Under the pieces are notes generated by a model. It ran no database searches and was not told the DNA's origin. It worked only from the letters and a program-made list of their open reading frames with translations. Of a DNA stretch of 64,000 bases, positions 26,508-34,756 are shown piece after piece (the stretch's first letter is position 1; each line of letters starts with the position of its first letter). A program made the position numbers and the translations under genes. The DNA lies in NCBI RefSeq assembly GCF_006716425.1, contig NZ_VFOZ01000001.1, positions 2,108,001 to 2,172,000 of the forward strand, written 5' to 3'. This DNA comes from Actinoallomurus bryophytorum (GTDB taxonomy: Bacteria > Actinomycetota > Actinomycetes > Streptosporangiales > Streptosporangiaceae).

Positions 26508-27830
26508 ATGAGCAATCCGATGCGGCACTCCGGGCACGACGAATGGAACCGGCGACTGCTTCCGCTCGTGACCGTCGTGCCCTACGTACTGCTGGCGATC
26601 CTGACCGGCGTCACGGTGACGATCAGGCGGTCCGACGGTGACCCCTTCGTCATCGATCTCGCGCTGTGCGGGCTGACGGCGGCCTGGATGCTGTGGATGT
26701 TCACGCTGCATCCGGCCTGGCGGGAACGCCCGCGGGCGATGGGTCTGTTCATCGGCGTGCTGATCGTGCTCATGGCGATCCTGGTGATCAGGGATCCCTG
26801 GTTCGGGCTGTTCACGCCCGCCGGCTACTTCTACTCCTACAGGTTCTTGTCCTGGCCGTCGGAGCTGGCCGCCGTCAGTGGGGTGGCGATCGTGGCGGGC
26901 ACCGCGCAGGCCTCGCCCATACCCAAGGCGAGCGCCTTCGGCGTACTCGCCTACCTGGCCATCCTCGTCGTGAACATCGTTCCGATGTGCGGCCTGGCCT
27001 GGCTCGGCCGAAAAGGCGAGGAGCACGACGAACTCCGTGAGCAGGCCCTCGCGGAAGTGAACGAGGCCAACCGGCGGCTCGAGGCGTCACTCGCCGAGAA
27101 CGCCGGTCTGCACGAGCAGCTCCTGACCCAGGCACGGGAGGCCGGGGTCTCCGACGAGCGGCAGCGGATGGCGCGCGAGATCCACGACACGCTGGCGCAG
27201 GGACTCACGGGGGTCGTCACCCAGCTGCAGGCGGCCGAACAGTTCGGCGATGATCCGGCGCTGTGGCGCCGGCATGTTCGGGCCGCGACCGGGCTGGCCA
27301 GGGAGAGTCTGTCCGAGGCGCGCCGGTCGGTCCACGCGCTGCGGCCCGAGCCGCTGGAGACGGCGCGGCTGAGCGAGGCGCTGGCCGCCGTCGCCGAACG
27401 CTGGTCGGCGCTGCACGGCATCGTGGTCCAGGCCACCACCACCGGCACCGTACGGCCGATGCCGCCGGAGGCCGACGTCGCGCTGTTGCGTACGGCACAG
27501 GAGGCACTGGCGAACGTCGCCAGGCACGCGCGGGCGACCAAGGTCGGGCTGACACTGTCCTACATGGAGAACGAGGTCGCGTTGGACGTACGTGACGACG
27601 GCAGGGGCTTCGAGCCGGACCGGTTCGGCGACGGCGGCGATCCGCCGGAGATGGGAGATGACGGCCCGCGGCGTACGGACGCGCACGTGCCGGGTGGCGG
27701 GTTCGGTCTGGTCGCGATGCGGCAGCGCATCGAGAGCCTGTCCGGGACGCTCCAGGTCGAGTCGGAACCCGGTGCCGGCACGGCCATCTCGGCCTGCATC
27801 CCGGCCGCGCCCGCCGGAGCCGGCGCATGA
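26508..27830 (+). CDS. NarL-family sensor histidine kinase
   Basis: 440 residues. Five or six N-terminal helices (LLPLVTVVPYVLLAILTGVT onwards) form the membrane sensor. A coiled linker leads to HisKA_3 (QRMAREIHDTLAQGLTGVVT). The ATPase domain has TAQEALANVARHARATKVGL and the glycine loop VPGGGFGLVAMRQRIESL. The chosen ATG at 26508 is 6 bases after GGGAAGG. Linked to the upstream ABC pair by 21 bases, it probably senses the exported compound or membrane stress and adjusts the exporter. Confidence 0.92.
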   Translation: MSNPMRHSGHDEWNRRLLPLVTVVPYVLLAILTGVTVTIRRSDGDPFVIDLALCGLTAAWMLWMFTLHPAWRERPRAMGLFIGVLIVLMAILVIRDPWFGLFTPAGYFYSYRFLSWPSELAAVSGVAIVAGTAQASPIPKASAFGVLAYLAILVVNIVPMCGLAWLGRKGEEHDELREQALAEVNEANRRLEASLAENAGLHEQLLTQAREAGVSDERQRMAREIHDTLAQGLTGVVTQLQAAEQFGDDPALWRRHVRAATGLARESLSEARRSVHALRPEPLETARLSEALAAVAERWSALHGIVVQATTTGTVRPMPPEADVALLRTAQEALANVARHARATKVGLTLSYMENEVALDVRDDGRGFEPDRFGDGGDPPEMGDDGPRRTDAHVPGGGFGLVAMRQRIESLSGTLQVESEPGAGTAISACIPAAPAGAGA

Positions 27831-28489
27831 GCCACGCGACCGGCGCCCCGATCAGGCTGCTGATCGCGGATGACCACCCCGTGGTCAGGGACGGGCTGAG
27901 CGGCATGTTCGCGCGCGACCCGGGTTTCGAGGTGCTCGGTGAGGCGGATGACGGCGCCGAGGCGGTACGGCTCGCCAAGGCACTCAAGCCCGACGTGATC
28001 CTGATGGACCTGCGGATGCCCGGCATGGACGGCCTGACCGCGATCACCGAGCTGGCCAGGCAGGGCATCACCGCCCGCGTCCTGGTGCTGACCACCTACG
28101 ACACCGACAGCTACGTCCTGCCGGCGATCGAGGCGGGTGCCACCGGCTACCTGCTCAAGGACGCTCCCCGCGCCGAGCTCCTGCGAGCGGTACGCGCGGC
28201 GGCCCACGGCCAGGCGGTGCTCTCGCCGTCGGTGGCGACCCGGCTGATGAGCCGCGTCCGTGAGCCCGAGACCAAGCCGCTCAGCCGGCGAGAGCTCGAG
28301 ATCCTGAAACTGGTCGCGGCCGGGACCATCAACCGGGACGCGGCGGCCAAGCTGCTCATCAGCGAGGCCACCGTCAAGACCCACCTGCTGAACATCTACG
28401 CCAAGCTCGGGGTCAGCGACCGCGCCGCGGCGGTCGCCGAGGCGTTCAACCGCGGACTGCTCACCCCCGATACGCCGGAGCAGTCCTGA
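27827..28489 (+). CDS. NarL/FixJ-family response regulator
   Basis: 220 residues. The ATGA overlap couples it to the kinase. Receiver domain: LLIADDHPVVRDGLSGMF, phospho-Asp in VILMDLRMPGMDG, Lys in YLLKDAP. LuxR helix-turn-helix: LSRRELEILKLVAAGTINRD then SEATVKTHLLNIYAKLGVSD. It completes an ABC-ABC-kinase-regulator operon like the exporter-linked systems common in actinobacteria and Bacillus. Confidence 0.93.
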   Translation: MSHATGAPIRLLIADDHPVVRDGLSGMFARDPGFEVLGEADDGAEAVRLAKALKPDVILMDLRMPGMDGLTAITELARQGITARVLVLTTYDTDSYVLPAIEAGATGYLLKDAPRAELLRAVRAAAHGQAVLSPSVATRLMSRVREPETKPLSRRELEILKLVAAGTINRDAAAKLLISEATVKTHLLNIYAKLGVSDRAAAVAEAFNRGLLTPDTPEQS

Positions 28490-28519
28490 CGCCGGCTCGC
28501 CGAGCCTCGGGCCTGCGGC

Positions 28520-29515
28520 TCAGTTCCCCACGCCGAGGCCGGACATGAACGCAGAGGGGTACCGGTCGCCCCGCGCCGCACCCGGCGGCACTGCTTTTTC
28601 GATCTCGGCGAGGTCGGCGGTGGTGAGGTCCAGTTCCGTCGCGGGCAGTGCCTCGGCCAGTCGCTGACGGGTGCGGGCGCCGACCAGCGGCACGATGTCC
28701 TGGCCCTGTGCGGCGACCCAGGCGATGGCCAGCTGGGCGACGGTGCATCCCTTGGTCTCGGCGATCCGGCGCAGGGCTTCCACGAGGGACAGGTTGTGTT
28801 CCACGTTCTCCCCGGAGAATCGCGGGTTGAAGCCGCGGCTGTCGCCGGGAGCGGGAGTACGGCCGGCGGACCAGTGCCCGGAGATGAGACCGCGGCTGAG
28901 GACGCCGTACGCGGTCAGGCCGATGCCGAGCTCCCGCAGCGTGGGCAGAACCTCCGCCTCCACCGCACGAGAGATCAGCGAGTACTCGATCTGCAGGTCC
29001 GAGACCGGATGCACGGCGTGCGCCCGGCGGATCGTCGCCGCGTCGACCTCGGAGAGGCCGAGGTGGCGTACGTACCCGGCGTCGATCATTTCCTTGATCG
29101 CGCCGACCGTCTCCTCGATCGGTACCGCCGGGTCCAGCCGGCCGGGCCGGTAGATGTCGATGTGGTCGGTGCCCAGCCGGCTCAGCGAGTAGGCCAGGAA
29201 GTTCTTCACCGCCTGGGGACGGCCGTCGAACCCGCCGAACCCCGGGCCCGGCTCCCGCAGCATGCCGAACTTGACGCTCAGCTGGTAGCCGTCCCGGTCC
29301 TGGCCGCGCAGGGCCTCGGCGAGCAGCAACTCGTTGTGGCCCATGGCGTAGAAGTCGGCGGTGTCGAACAGTGTGACGCCGGCCTCCAGCGCGGCGTGCA
29401 CGGTGGCGATACTCTCCGGGCGGTCGGCCTCGCCGTAGGCGCCCGACATGCCCATCGCACCCAGACCCAGCGTGGAGACGGCCGGGCCGGTCCTGCCCAG
29501 GGTTCGTAGCCGCAT
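28520..29515 (-). CDS. Aldo/keto reductase
   Basis: 331 residues beginning MRLRTLGRTGPAVSTLGLGA, with the catalytic Asp and Tyr in TLFDTADFYAMGHNE, the Lys in LSVKFGM, and His in LGTDHIDIYRPGR. This is the AKR12/13-like group that reduces aldehydes or sugars with NADPH. ATG at 29515 follows GAGGGAGAACACC. Divergent from the XRE regulator at 29642, its likely controller. Confidence 0.9.
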   Translation of the reverse strand: MRLRTLGRTGPAVSTLGLGAMGMSGAYGEADRPESIATVHAALEAGVTLFDTADFYAMGHNELLLAEALRGQDRDGYQLSVKFGMLREPGPGFGGFDGRPQAVKNFLAYSLSRLGTDHIDIYRPGRLDPAVPIEETVGAIKEMIDAGYVRHLGLSEVDAATIRRAHAVHPVSDLQIEYSLISRAVEAEVLPTLRELGIGLTAYGVLSRGLISGHWSAGRTPAPGDSRGFNPRFSGENVEHNLSLVEALRRIAETKGCTVAQLAIAWVAAQGQDIVPLVGARTRQRLAEALPATELDLTTADLAEIEKAVPPGAARGDRYPSAFMSGLGVGN

Positions 29516-29591
29516 GGTGTTCTCCCTCGTCGTCGGTGTCGCCCCCACCTTGCGGCCGGGCCGGGACTCGCGAAAGCGGAGCGTTCATCAT

Positions 29592-29606
29592 GGGAGCGCC
29601 GCTCCC
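29592..29606. promoter_or_regulatory. Palindrome between aldo/keto reductase and XRE regulator
   Basis: GGGAGCGCCGCTCCC, 7-bp arms about one base, sits in the 126-base divergent spacer. A further GGAGCG lies 12 bases upstream of it. It could be the operator of the XRE/MmyB protein. Confidence 0.35.
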
Positions 29607-29641
29607 TGGATGGTTCGCCCGCCGTGAGGGACCATGGGTTC

Positions 29642-30502
29642 ATGCGACGTGACGAGCTCGCCGACTTCCTGCGCCGCCGGCGCGAGGCGATCCGGCCGGC
29701 CGAGGTCGGCCTCGCCGACGGCCCCCGGCGCCGCACCACCGGCCTGCGCCGCGAAGAGGTGGCCATGCTCGCCGGCATGTCGGTGGACTACGTCGTACGC
29801 CTCGAACAAGGCCGCAGCAGTCAGCCCTCGACCCAGCTGCTCGGCGCGCTGGCCCGGGCGTTGCGCCTCTCCGACGACGAGCGCGACCACCTGTTCCACC
29901 TGGCCGGCCACCAGCCCACGCCCGCCGAGGGGGTGGCACGCCTGGCCCGCGCGGGCCTGATACGCATGCTCGACCTGCTCGGCGACACCCCGGCCATGGT
30001 GCTGTCCGACCTGGGAGAGGTCCTCGCCCAGAACCGGGCGGCCGTCCTGCTGACGGGCGACCACACCGGTTTCTCCGGCGACCGGCGCTACGCCGTATAC
30101 CGCTGGTTCACCGACCCGGCCACCCGCGACGTCAACCCGCCCGAGGAGCAGGAGCACCACACCCGCCGGCTCGTGGCCGACCTGCGCGCGACCGCCGGCC
30201 GCCGGTCCGGCGACCCCACCGTCGCCGGACTCATCGAACGCCTGCAGGCCGAGAGTGCCGACTTCCTCCGGCTCTGGAGCGAACACGAGGTGGCGGTCCG
30301 GCGCGCCGACCGCAAGACCATGCTGCACCCGCGGGTGGGCCGCCTGGTGATGGACTGCGAGACCCTGGTCACTCCCGACCAGGGACAGCAACTGGTCGTG
30401 CTCACCCCGGCGGACCCCGAGACCCGAGAACGGGTGGAACTGCTGCGGGTCCTCGGCATCGAGGAATTCCCCACGGAGGCAGGCACGGACGCGCGTTCAT
30501 GA
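29642..30502 (+). CDS. XRE-family regulator with MmyB-like ligand domain
   Basis: 286 residues. The N-terminal helix-turn-helix includes GLRREEVAMLAGMSVDYVVR then LEQGRSSQPS, the standard form of actinobacterial XRE/MmyB regulators. The C-terminal MmyB domain (LGEVLAQNRAAVLLTGDHTG; YRWFTDPATRDVNPPEEQEH) is a PAS-like fold thought to bind fatty acids or small ligands. ATG 29642 was chosen; GTG 29624 is possible. It is an intact paralogue of the frameshifted gene at 15247. Confidence 0.9.
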   Translation: MRRDELADFLRRRREAIRPAEVGLADGPRRRTTGLRREEVAMLAGMSVDYVVRLEQGRSSQPSTQLLGALARALRLSDDERDHLFHLAGHQPTPAEGVARLARAGLIRMLDLLGDTPAMVLSDLGEVLAQNRAAVLLTGDHTGFSGDRRYAVYRWFTDPATRDVNPPEEQEHHTRRLVADLRATAGRRSGDPTVAGLIERLQAESADFLRLWSEHEVAVRRADRKTMLHPRVGRLVMDCETLVTPDQGQQLVVLTPADPETRERVELLRVLGIEEFPTEAGTDARS

Positions 30503-30511
30503 GGATCTCCT

Positions 30512-31261
30512 TCAGCCGGGCAGCGTGCTGACCTCGCCGCCGTCGGCGAAGAGGATCGCGCCGTTGATGTAGCTGCTCGCGGGACCGGCGAGGAAGGCCA
30601 CGATCTCGGCGATCTCGCGGGGCTCGCCCGCCCGGCCCCGTGCGTTGACCTGGTCCAGTGCGGCGATGTGATCTCCGAGCATGGCGACGGTCCCTTCGGT
30701 CCTCACCGGACCGGGTGAGACGGTGTTGACCCGCACCCCACTGCCGCCGAACTCGGTGGCCCAGTAGCGGGTGAGGATCTCGACGCCGGCCTTGGAGGCT
30801 CCGTGGGCGGCGCCGATCGCCGCGGGTGTCCTGGCAGCGCTGGATCCGATCGTGATGACCATGCCATGTCCTCGCCCGGCCATGGCCGGGGCGAGAGCGC
30901 CGACAAGCAGGAACGGGGCTCGGGTGTTGACCGCGATGTGCCGATCGAAGCCGGCGGCGTCGGTCTGCGCGGTGGGCGTGAAGACGTAGACCCCCGCGGC
31001 GTTCACCAGGATGTCCACCTCCCCCGCCTCCGAGGCCAGCCGCAGCGTGTCCTCGGCGTCGGCAAGGTCCGCGGCGACGAACCGCGCGGATCCGCCCGCC
31101 TCCGCGATCTCCTTGACGAGGGCCTCGCCGCGGGCGCGGTCCCTGCCGTGCAGGACGACCTCCGCACCCTGTTCGGCCAGACGCCGGGCCACGGCACGGC
31201 CGATACCCGAGGTTGCTCCGGTCACCAGGGCGGTACTGCCCTCCAGCGGGGTGGCACTCAT
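30512..31261 (-). CDS. SDR-family oxidoreductase with Tyr-to-His change in the active site
   Basis: 249 residues. The cofactor loop TGATSGIGRAVA, NAAGVY and the catalytic Ser region (TIGSSAAR) are present. The expected catalytic YxxxK reads HGASK (AAHGASKAGVEIL): the codon is CAC where TAC is usual, so the Tyr is replaced by His while Lys is kept. C-terminal SPGPVRTEG and YINGAILFADGGE are typical of the FabG-like group. The change may abolish or alter catalysis. It is convergent with the XRE gene and divergent from the MarR gene. Confidence 0.88.
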   Translation of the reverse strand: MSATPLEGSTALVTGATSGIGRAVARRLAEQGAEVVLHGRDRARGEALVKEIAEAGGSARFVAADLADAEDTLRLASEAGEVDILVNAAGVYVFTPTAQTDAAGFDRHIAVNTRAPFLLVGALAPAMAGRGHGMVITIGSSAARTPAAIGAAHGASKAGVEILTRYWATEFGGSGVRVNTVSPGPVRTEGTVAMLGDHIAALDQVNARGRAGEPREIAEIVAFLAGPASSYINGAILFADGGEVSTLPG

Positions 31262-31359
31262 AACGACCTCACTTCCAGTCGACGTGGCCAGAGGGCTTGC
31301 GCACGGCCGGGCACCTCTGCTGCCGGCCTGCCGGCCCCCGTAAAGGAACTATGCCCGGC

Positions 31360-31398
31360 AGATGTTCTGCTCGCAAGAGCATCTGTCGTACCGCATAG
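31360..31398. promoter_or_regulatory. Repeated AGATG/CATCT motifs in the SDR-MarR divergent spacer
   Basis: AGATGTTCT (31360-31368) pairs imperfectly with AGAGCATCT (31376-31384), and GCATCT at 31379 pairs with AGATGC further on. This gives overlapping dyads just upstream of the MarR start, a typical autoregulatory operator layout. Confidence 0.45.
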
Positions 31399-31416
31399 AT
31401 GCGCTACATTGACGGC

Positions 31417-31923
31417 GTGAGCGCTTCACCTTCCGCTGCCGACGGCGCCGACGCGCGGGTCACCACCGGCGAAACCGGACTCGAGCTGGATCTGGGGTGG
31501 GCCATCCGCATGGTCTCCTCGGCCTTCGGCCGAGTGGCCACGAGTTCCGTGGAGGACCTGCCCGGTGGGCCACGGGGCTACCTGGTCCTGGTCGCCCTGG
31601 CCTCCGGCGAGCCGCCCTCCCAGCTTGCCCTCGCCCAGCGGGTGAACCTCGACCGCACCGTAACGACGTACCTGCTCGACGACCTCGAGGCGCGTCAGCT
31701 GATCACCCGCAGACCCGACCCCCGCGACCGCCGGGCACGCCAGGTCCTGATCACCGAAGAGGGCCGCGCCCACCTAGAACGCGCCCAGCACCGCCTCGCC
31801 ATCGCCGAAAGGCACCTGCTCGCCGACCTCGACGAAGCCGACAGCCGGCAACTACGCCTTCTCCTGACGCGCGTCGCCCGAACCGCCCAACGCGAGGCCC
31901 TGGCCCCCGAGACCGACTGCTGA
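31417..31923 (+). CDS. MarR-family transcriptional regulator
   Basis: 168 residues from GTG 31417. The winged helix-turn-helix reads PSQLALAQRVNLDRTVTTYL then LDDLEARQLITRRPDPRDRR, followed by the wing ARQVLITEEGRAHL. No ribosome site is visible; TACATT lies 7 bases before the GTG, so a leaderless transcript is possible. ATG 31399 is an alternative start. Likely controls the divergent SDR gene at 31261. Confidence 0.85.
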   Translation: MSASPSAADGADARVTTGETGLELDLGWAIRMVSSAFGRVATSSVEDLPGGPRGYLVLVALASGEPPSQLALAQRVNLDRTVTTYLLDDLEARQLITRRPDPRDRRARQVLITEEGRAHLERAQHRLAIAERHLLADLDEADSRQLRLLLTRVARTAQREALAPETDC

Positions 31924-31998
31924 GCCTTCCGGCCGGTCAGAGCACTTCGGTGATGCCACCGTGTCGTGTACGGAGGGATGCGTGGCGGCGGCAGGCCC

Positions 31999-32598
31999 TT
32001 AGGCGGACTTCGAGGCGGATGAGCCCGCGGCTCCGTACGTGGTGTTGAGTTCGCCTTCGCCGGCCGGGAGTGTGCGTGGTGGCAGGATCGGCTCGAGGAG
32101 CCGTCGTGGTGTGTTGATCGCGTTGGACACCGGGTCGCGATCGGTGTCCGTCGGATCGAACCCAGGTCCGGGCTCGATCCGGATCTCTGGGACCGGGACG
32201 ACCGAACCGCACGCTGGGCAGCGTCCGTCACGGTCAAGGAGACCTCCGTCCTGATCGTGGCGGACGGCGCGCCTCACACCGGACGGAGAGTAGAAGGCGT
32301 CCCCCCAGTTCATGAGAGTCCGCACGACCGGCCACAGTGCGACGCCCTTGGCCGTCAGCCGGTACTCGACACCTCCGGCCGCGTCACCGTCACGTACGAG
32401 CACGCCCTCTCGCACGAGGAGCTTCAGCCGGCTGGTCAGGACGGCGCGAGGGATCTTCAGCTGAGCGACGAAGTCTCCGAACCGACGAACCCCGAAGAAC
32501 GCATCGCGGACTATGAGGAGCGTCCACCGCTCTCCGACGACCTCCAACGCTCGCGCCAGCGAGCAGTTGCGGTCCGCGTAGGTACTGGGGAGTGTCAT
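31999..32598 (-). CDS. HxlR-family transcriptional regulator
   Basis: 199 residues. The HxlR winged helix is complete: NCSLARALEVVGERWTLLIV then RDAFFGVRRFGDFVAQLKIP and VLTSRLKLLVREGVLVRDGD. A C-terminal extension with a CPACG knuckle (RDGRCPACGSVVPVPEIRI) is seen in one actinobacterial HxlR subgroup. ATG at 32598 follows GGTGGAG. Two copies of a CAGTTC-type palindrome lie directly upstream, so it is probably autoregulated. Confidence 0.9.
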   Translation of the reverse strand: MTLPSTYADRNCSLARALEVVGERWTLLIVRDAFFGVRRFGDFVAQLKIPRAVLTSRLKLLVREGVLVRDGDAAGGVEYRLTAKGVALWPVVRTLMNWGDAFYSPSGVRRAVRHDQDGGLLDRDGRCPACGSVVPVPEIRIEPGPGFDPTDTDRDPVSNAINTPRRLLEPILPPRTLPAGEGELNTTYGAAGSSASKSA

Positions 32599-32611
32599 GT
32601 CTCCACCGTAC

Positions 32612-32640
32612 CGCCCCAGTTCACTCAGTGAACTGGGGCG
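32612..32640. promoter_or_regulatory. HxlR operator copy 1 (29-bp perfect palindrome)
   Basis: Fourteen-base arms about a central C; the core is CAGTTCACTCAGTGAACTG at 32617-32635. It begins 14 bases upstream of the HxlR start codon. Confidence 0.65.
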
Positions 32641-32661
32641 TGTTACGTTATCCACCCGGAG

Positions 32662-32680
32662 CAGTTCGGTCAGTGAACTG
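32662..32680. promoter_or_regulatory. HxlR operator copy 2
   Basis: CAGTTCGGTCAGTGAACTG matches the core of copy 1 at 17 of 19 bases, and is exactly 45 bases away. Spacing and identity suggest cooperative binding by one regulator across the spacer shared with the acetyltransferase gene. Confidence 0.6.
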
Positions 32681-32755
32681 GGCTGGCTACGGGGCCCTGC
32701 ACCGGCCCGCCCGACGCGAACCCGCCGCTGACAACTCGATTTCGATTGGTTTCCA

Positions 32756-33454
32756 ATGGGACAGTCACATCCACTGGACAATTGCGTCCACTCGGCGCTG
32801 ACCGGGCCGCACGCGCACTTCGCGAAGCGACGTGGGAACGCATTGCGCTACCCGTTGGACGTGTCACCCTTCATGGCGCTGCCGGACTCCCCCGGTGACG
32901 CCGACTGGAGGGACATCGCGGCACTCGCCGGCCAGGGCAGGGAGGTCACGCTGACCGGCCCTGCGGTCGAGCCGCCGGATGGCTGGGAGATCGTGACGCG
33001 AGGCATCGTGCTCCGGCTCATCGGCGACCGGATCGCCGCCGCGCCGGACGAGGAGGCCGTTCGGCTCACCCAGGCCGATGTTCCGGAGATGCTCGCTCTG
33101 GCCGAGAGCGCCAAGCCCGGCCCGTTCCTGCCACGCACGATCGAGATGGGTACCTATCTGGGCATCCGCATTGGCGGGCGTCTGATCGCGATGGCCGGTG
33201 AACGACTGCACCTTCCGGGTTGGACGGAGATCAGCGGAGTCTGCACCGACGCAGACTGGCGCGGACGGGGATTGGGGACCCGGCTGGTGCTGGCTGTCGC
33301 GGCCGGCATCCTGGAGCGTGGCGAGACACCATTTCTGCATGTGCTCGCGTCCAACACGAACGCCGTACAGCTGTACGAATCCCTGGGATTCCGACGTCAC
33401 GGTGCCGTAAGCCTTGTGCGCACCCGGCCGCCGGCGGAAGTACCGATCAGTTAG
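32756..33454 (+). CDS. GNAT-family N-acetyltransferase
   Basis: 232 residues. The N-terminal segment (HPLDNCVHSALTGPHAHFAK then YPLDVSPFMALPD) is the domain that precedes the GNAT fold in this FR47-like subgroup, so I kept the full-length ATG at 32756. The acetyl-CoA site is VCTDADWRGRGLGTRLVLAV, and the end ASNTNAVQLYESLGFRRHG is the GNAT motif B. It transfers acetyl to an unknown amine. Divergent from HxlR, with the twin operator between. Confidence 0.85.
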   Translation: MGQSHPLDNCVHSALTGPHAHFAKRRGNALRYPLDVSPFMALPDSPGDADWRDIAALAGQGREVTLTGPAVEPPDGWEIVTRGIVLRLIGDRIAAAPDEEAVRLTQADVPEMLALAESAKPGPFLPRTIEMGTYLGIRIGGRLIAMAGERLHLPGWTEISGVCTDADWRGRGLGTRLVLAVAAGILERGETPFLHVLASNTNAVQLYESLGFRRHGAVSLVRTRPPAEVPIS

Positions 33455-33534
33455 GTGACGCTTCCGACGCTTTACGGCAGTCGCGCTGACGCGCAATGAG
33501 AAAGTCGTACCGGTCTTCGTAGAAGGGCGTCAGG

Positions 33535-33912
33535 TCACCTTGCGCCGTTCTCGGAAAGGACGCATTCCTCTTCCGGGTCGCCCGCCGCGGTGATGATGCC
33601 GTCGAGGCGCTCCCGGGTGCCGGTGAGGTCCCGGATCTGCGCGTCGAGGTGGTCGCGTTCGGCGGCAAGGCGAGCGAGCATGTCCTCAGTGGCGACGCCC
33701 GTGTGCACGCAGGGCAGCAGGCCGGTGATGACCTTGCTGCTGAGACCGGCGGAATACAGGGTCTGGATCCACCGGACCCGTTCCACGGCGTCGTCGCCGT
33801 AGTGCCGTTGCCCGCTGGGGCTTCGCTCCGAGGTCAACAGCCCTTGCTCCTCGTAGTAGCGCAACGCCCGCGTGCTCACGCCGGCCGCCGTCGCCACGTC
33901 ACCGATACGCAC
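33535..33912 (-). CDS. MerR-family transcriptional regulator
   Basis: 125 residues. The MerR helix-turn-helix is RIGDVATAAGVSTRALRYYE then EQGLLTSERSPSGQRHYGDD, followed by a long dimerisation helix (ATEDMLARLAAERDHLDAQI). Only one Cys occurs before the helix and one near the end, so metal sensing is unlikely. GTG at 33912 follows GGAAGG by 9 bases. Divergent from the SDR gene at 34024, across a MerR-type promoter. Confidence 0.88.
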   Translation of the reverse strand: MRIGDVATAAGVSTRALRYYEEQGLLTSERSPSGQRHYGDDAVERVRWIQTLYSAGLSSKVITGLLPCVHTGVATEDMLARLAAERDHLDAQIRDLTGTRERLDGIITAAGDPEEECVLSENGAR

Positions 33913-33950
33913 GACTTCGGTCCTTCCCTCTGATCCACGCCGATTGTCGC

Positions 33951-33982
33951 TTGCCCTTGACACTAGCGTCAGCTCCTACCGT
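33951..33982 (+). promoter_or_regulatory. MerR-type promoter of the SDR gene
   Basis: A -35-like TTGCCC (33951) and -10-like TACCGT (33977) are 20 bases apart, longer than the usual 17. The near-perfect dyad TGACACTAGCGTCA lies between them. An overlong spacer occupied by a dyad is the known architecture of MerR-activated promoters. Confidence 0.55.
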
Positions 33983-34023
33983 GGGCGCCGTTCACCCAAC
34001 GGCAAGGAACAGGGGAAGAACCC

Positions 34024-34746
34024 ATGGACATCAAGGGTGCGATCGCGCTGGTGACCGGCGCCAACCGTGGCATCGGCCGCCACTTCGCGCAGCAGCTGCT
34101 CGAGCGCGGCGCCACCAAGGTGTACGCCACGGCCCGCGACCCGGAACGCGTCGACGTGGCCGGCGCGCAGGTTCTGTCGCTGGACGTCACCGACCCGGCG
34201 TCCGTCGCGGCCGCCGCGAGCACCGCCACAGACGTCACGCTGCTGGTCAACAACGCCGGTTTCTCGGCACACCAGAATTACCTCGACGGGGACCTGGACA
34301 GGCTCCGGCTGGAAATGGAGACGCTCTTCTGGGGGTCGTTGAGCACCATCCGGGCGTTCGCCCCCGTGCTGGAACGGAACGGCGGCGGCGCGATCCTCAA
34401 CGTACTGTCGGCCATGTCGTGGTTCTCCTACGACGGCGCGAACTCGTACTCGTCGGCCAAGGCCGCACAATGGGCGCTGACCAACGGCGTACGCCTGGAA
34501 CTGGCCCGTCAGCGCACCTTGGTCACCGGCTTGCACATGGGTTCGGTCGACACCGACATGATGGCCGCCTACGACGTGGACAAGCTGGACCCCGCCGACG
34601 TCGTACGAGCCGCCCTCGACGGCGTCCAGGCGGGAGCGCTGGAGATCCTGGTGGACGACGCCAGCCGGCAGGTCAAGGCCGCTCTCGCCCTTGACCCCAG
34701 CGCCCTGTACCCGCAGCGTCACGACCCTGGACGGTCTGGTCGTTGA
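34024..34746 (+). CDS. SDR-family oxidoreductase
   Basis: 240 residues with TGANRGIG, NNAGF and the catalytic residues (VLSAMSWFSYDGANSYSSAK). The C-terminus is short and lacks the usual FabG ending; the internal pattern (LEILVDDASRQVKAAL) fits the SDR subgroup often paired with a divergent MerR gene in actinobacteria. ATG 34024 follows AGGGGAAG. Likely induced through the MerR promoter just upstream. Confidence 0.88.
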   Translation: MDIKGAIALVTGANRGIGRHFAQQLLERGATKVYATARDPERVDVAGAQVLSLDVTDPASVAAAASTATDVTLLVNNAGFSAHQNYLDGDLDRLRLEMETLFWGSLSTIRAFAPVLERNGGGAILNVLSAMSWFSYDGANSYSSAKAAQWALTNGVRLELARQRTLVTGLHMGSVDTDMMAAYDVDKLDPADVVRAALDGVQAGALEILVDDASRQVKAALALDPSALYPQRHDPGRSGR

Positions 34747-34756
34747 GTTCGCGGGG

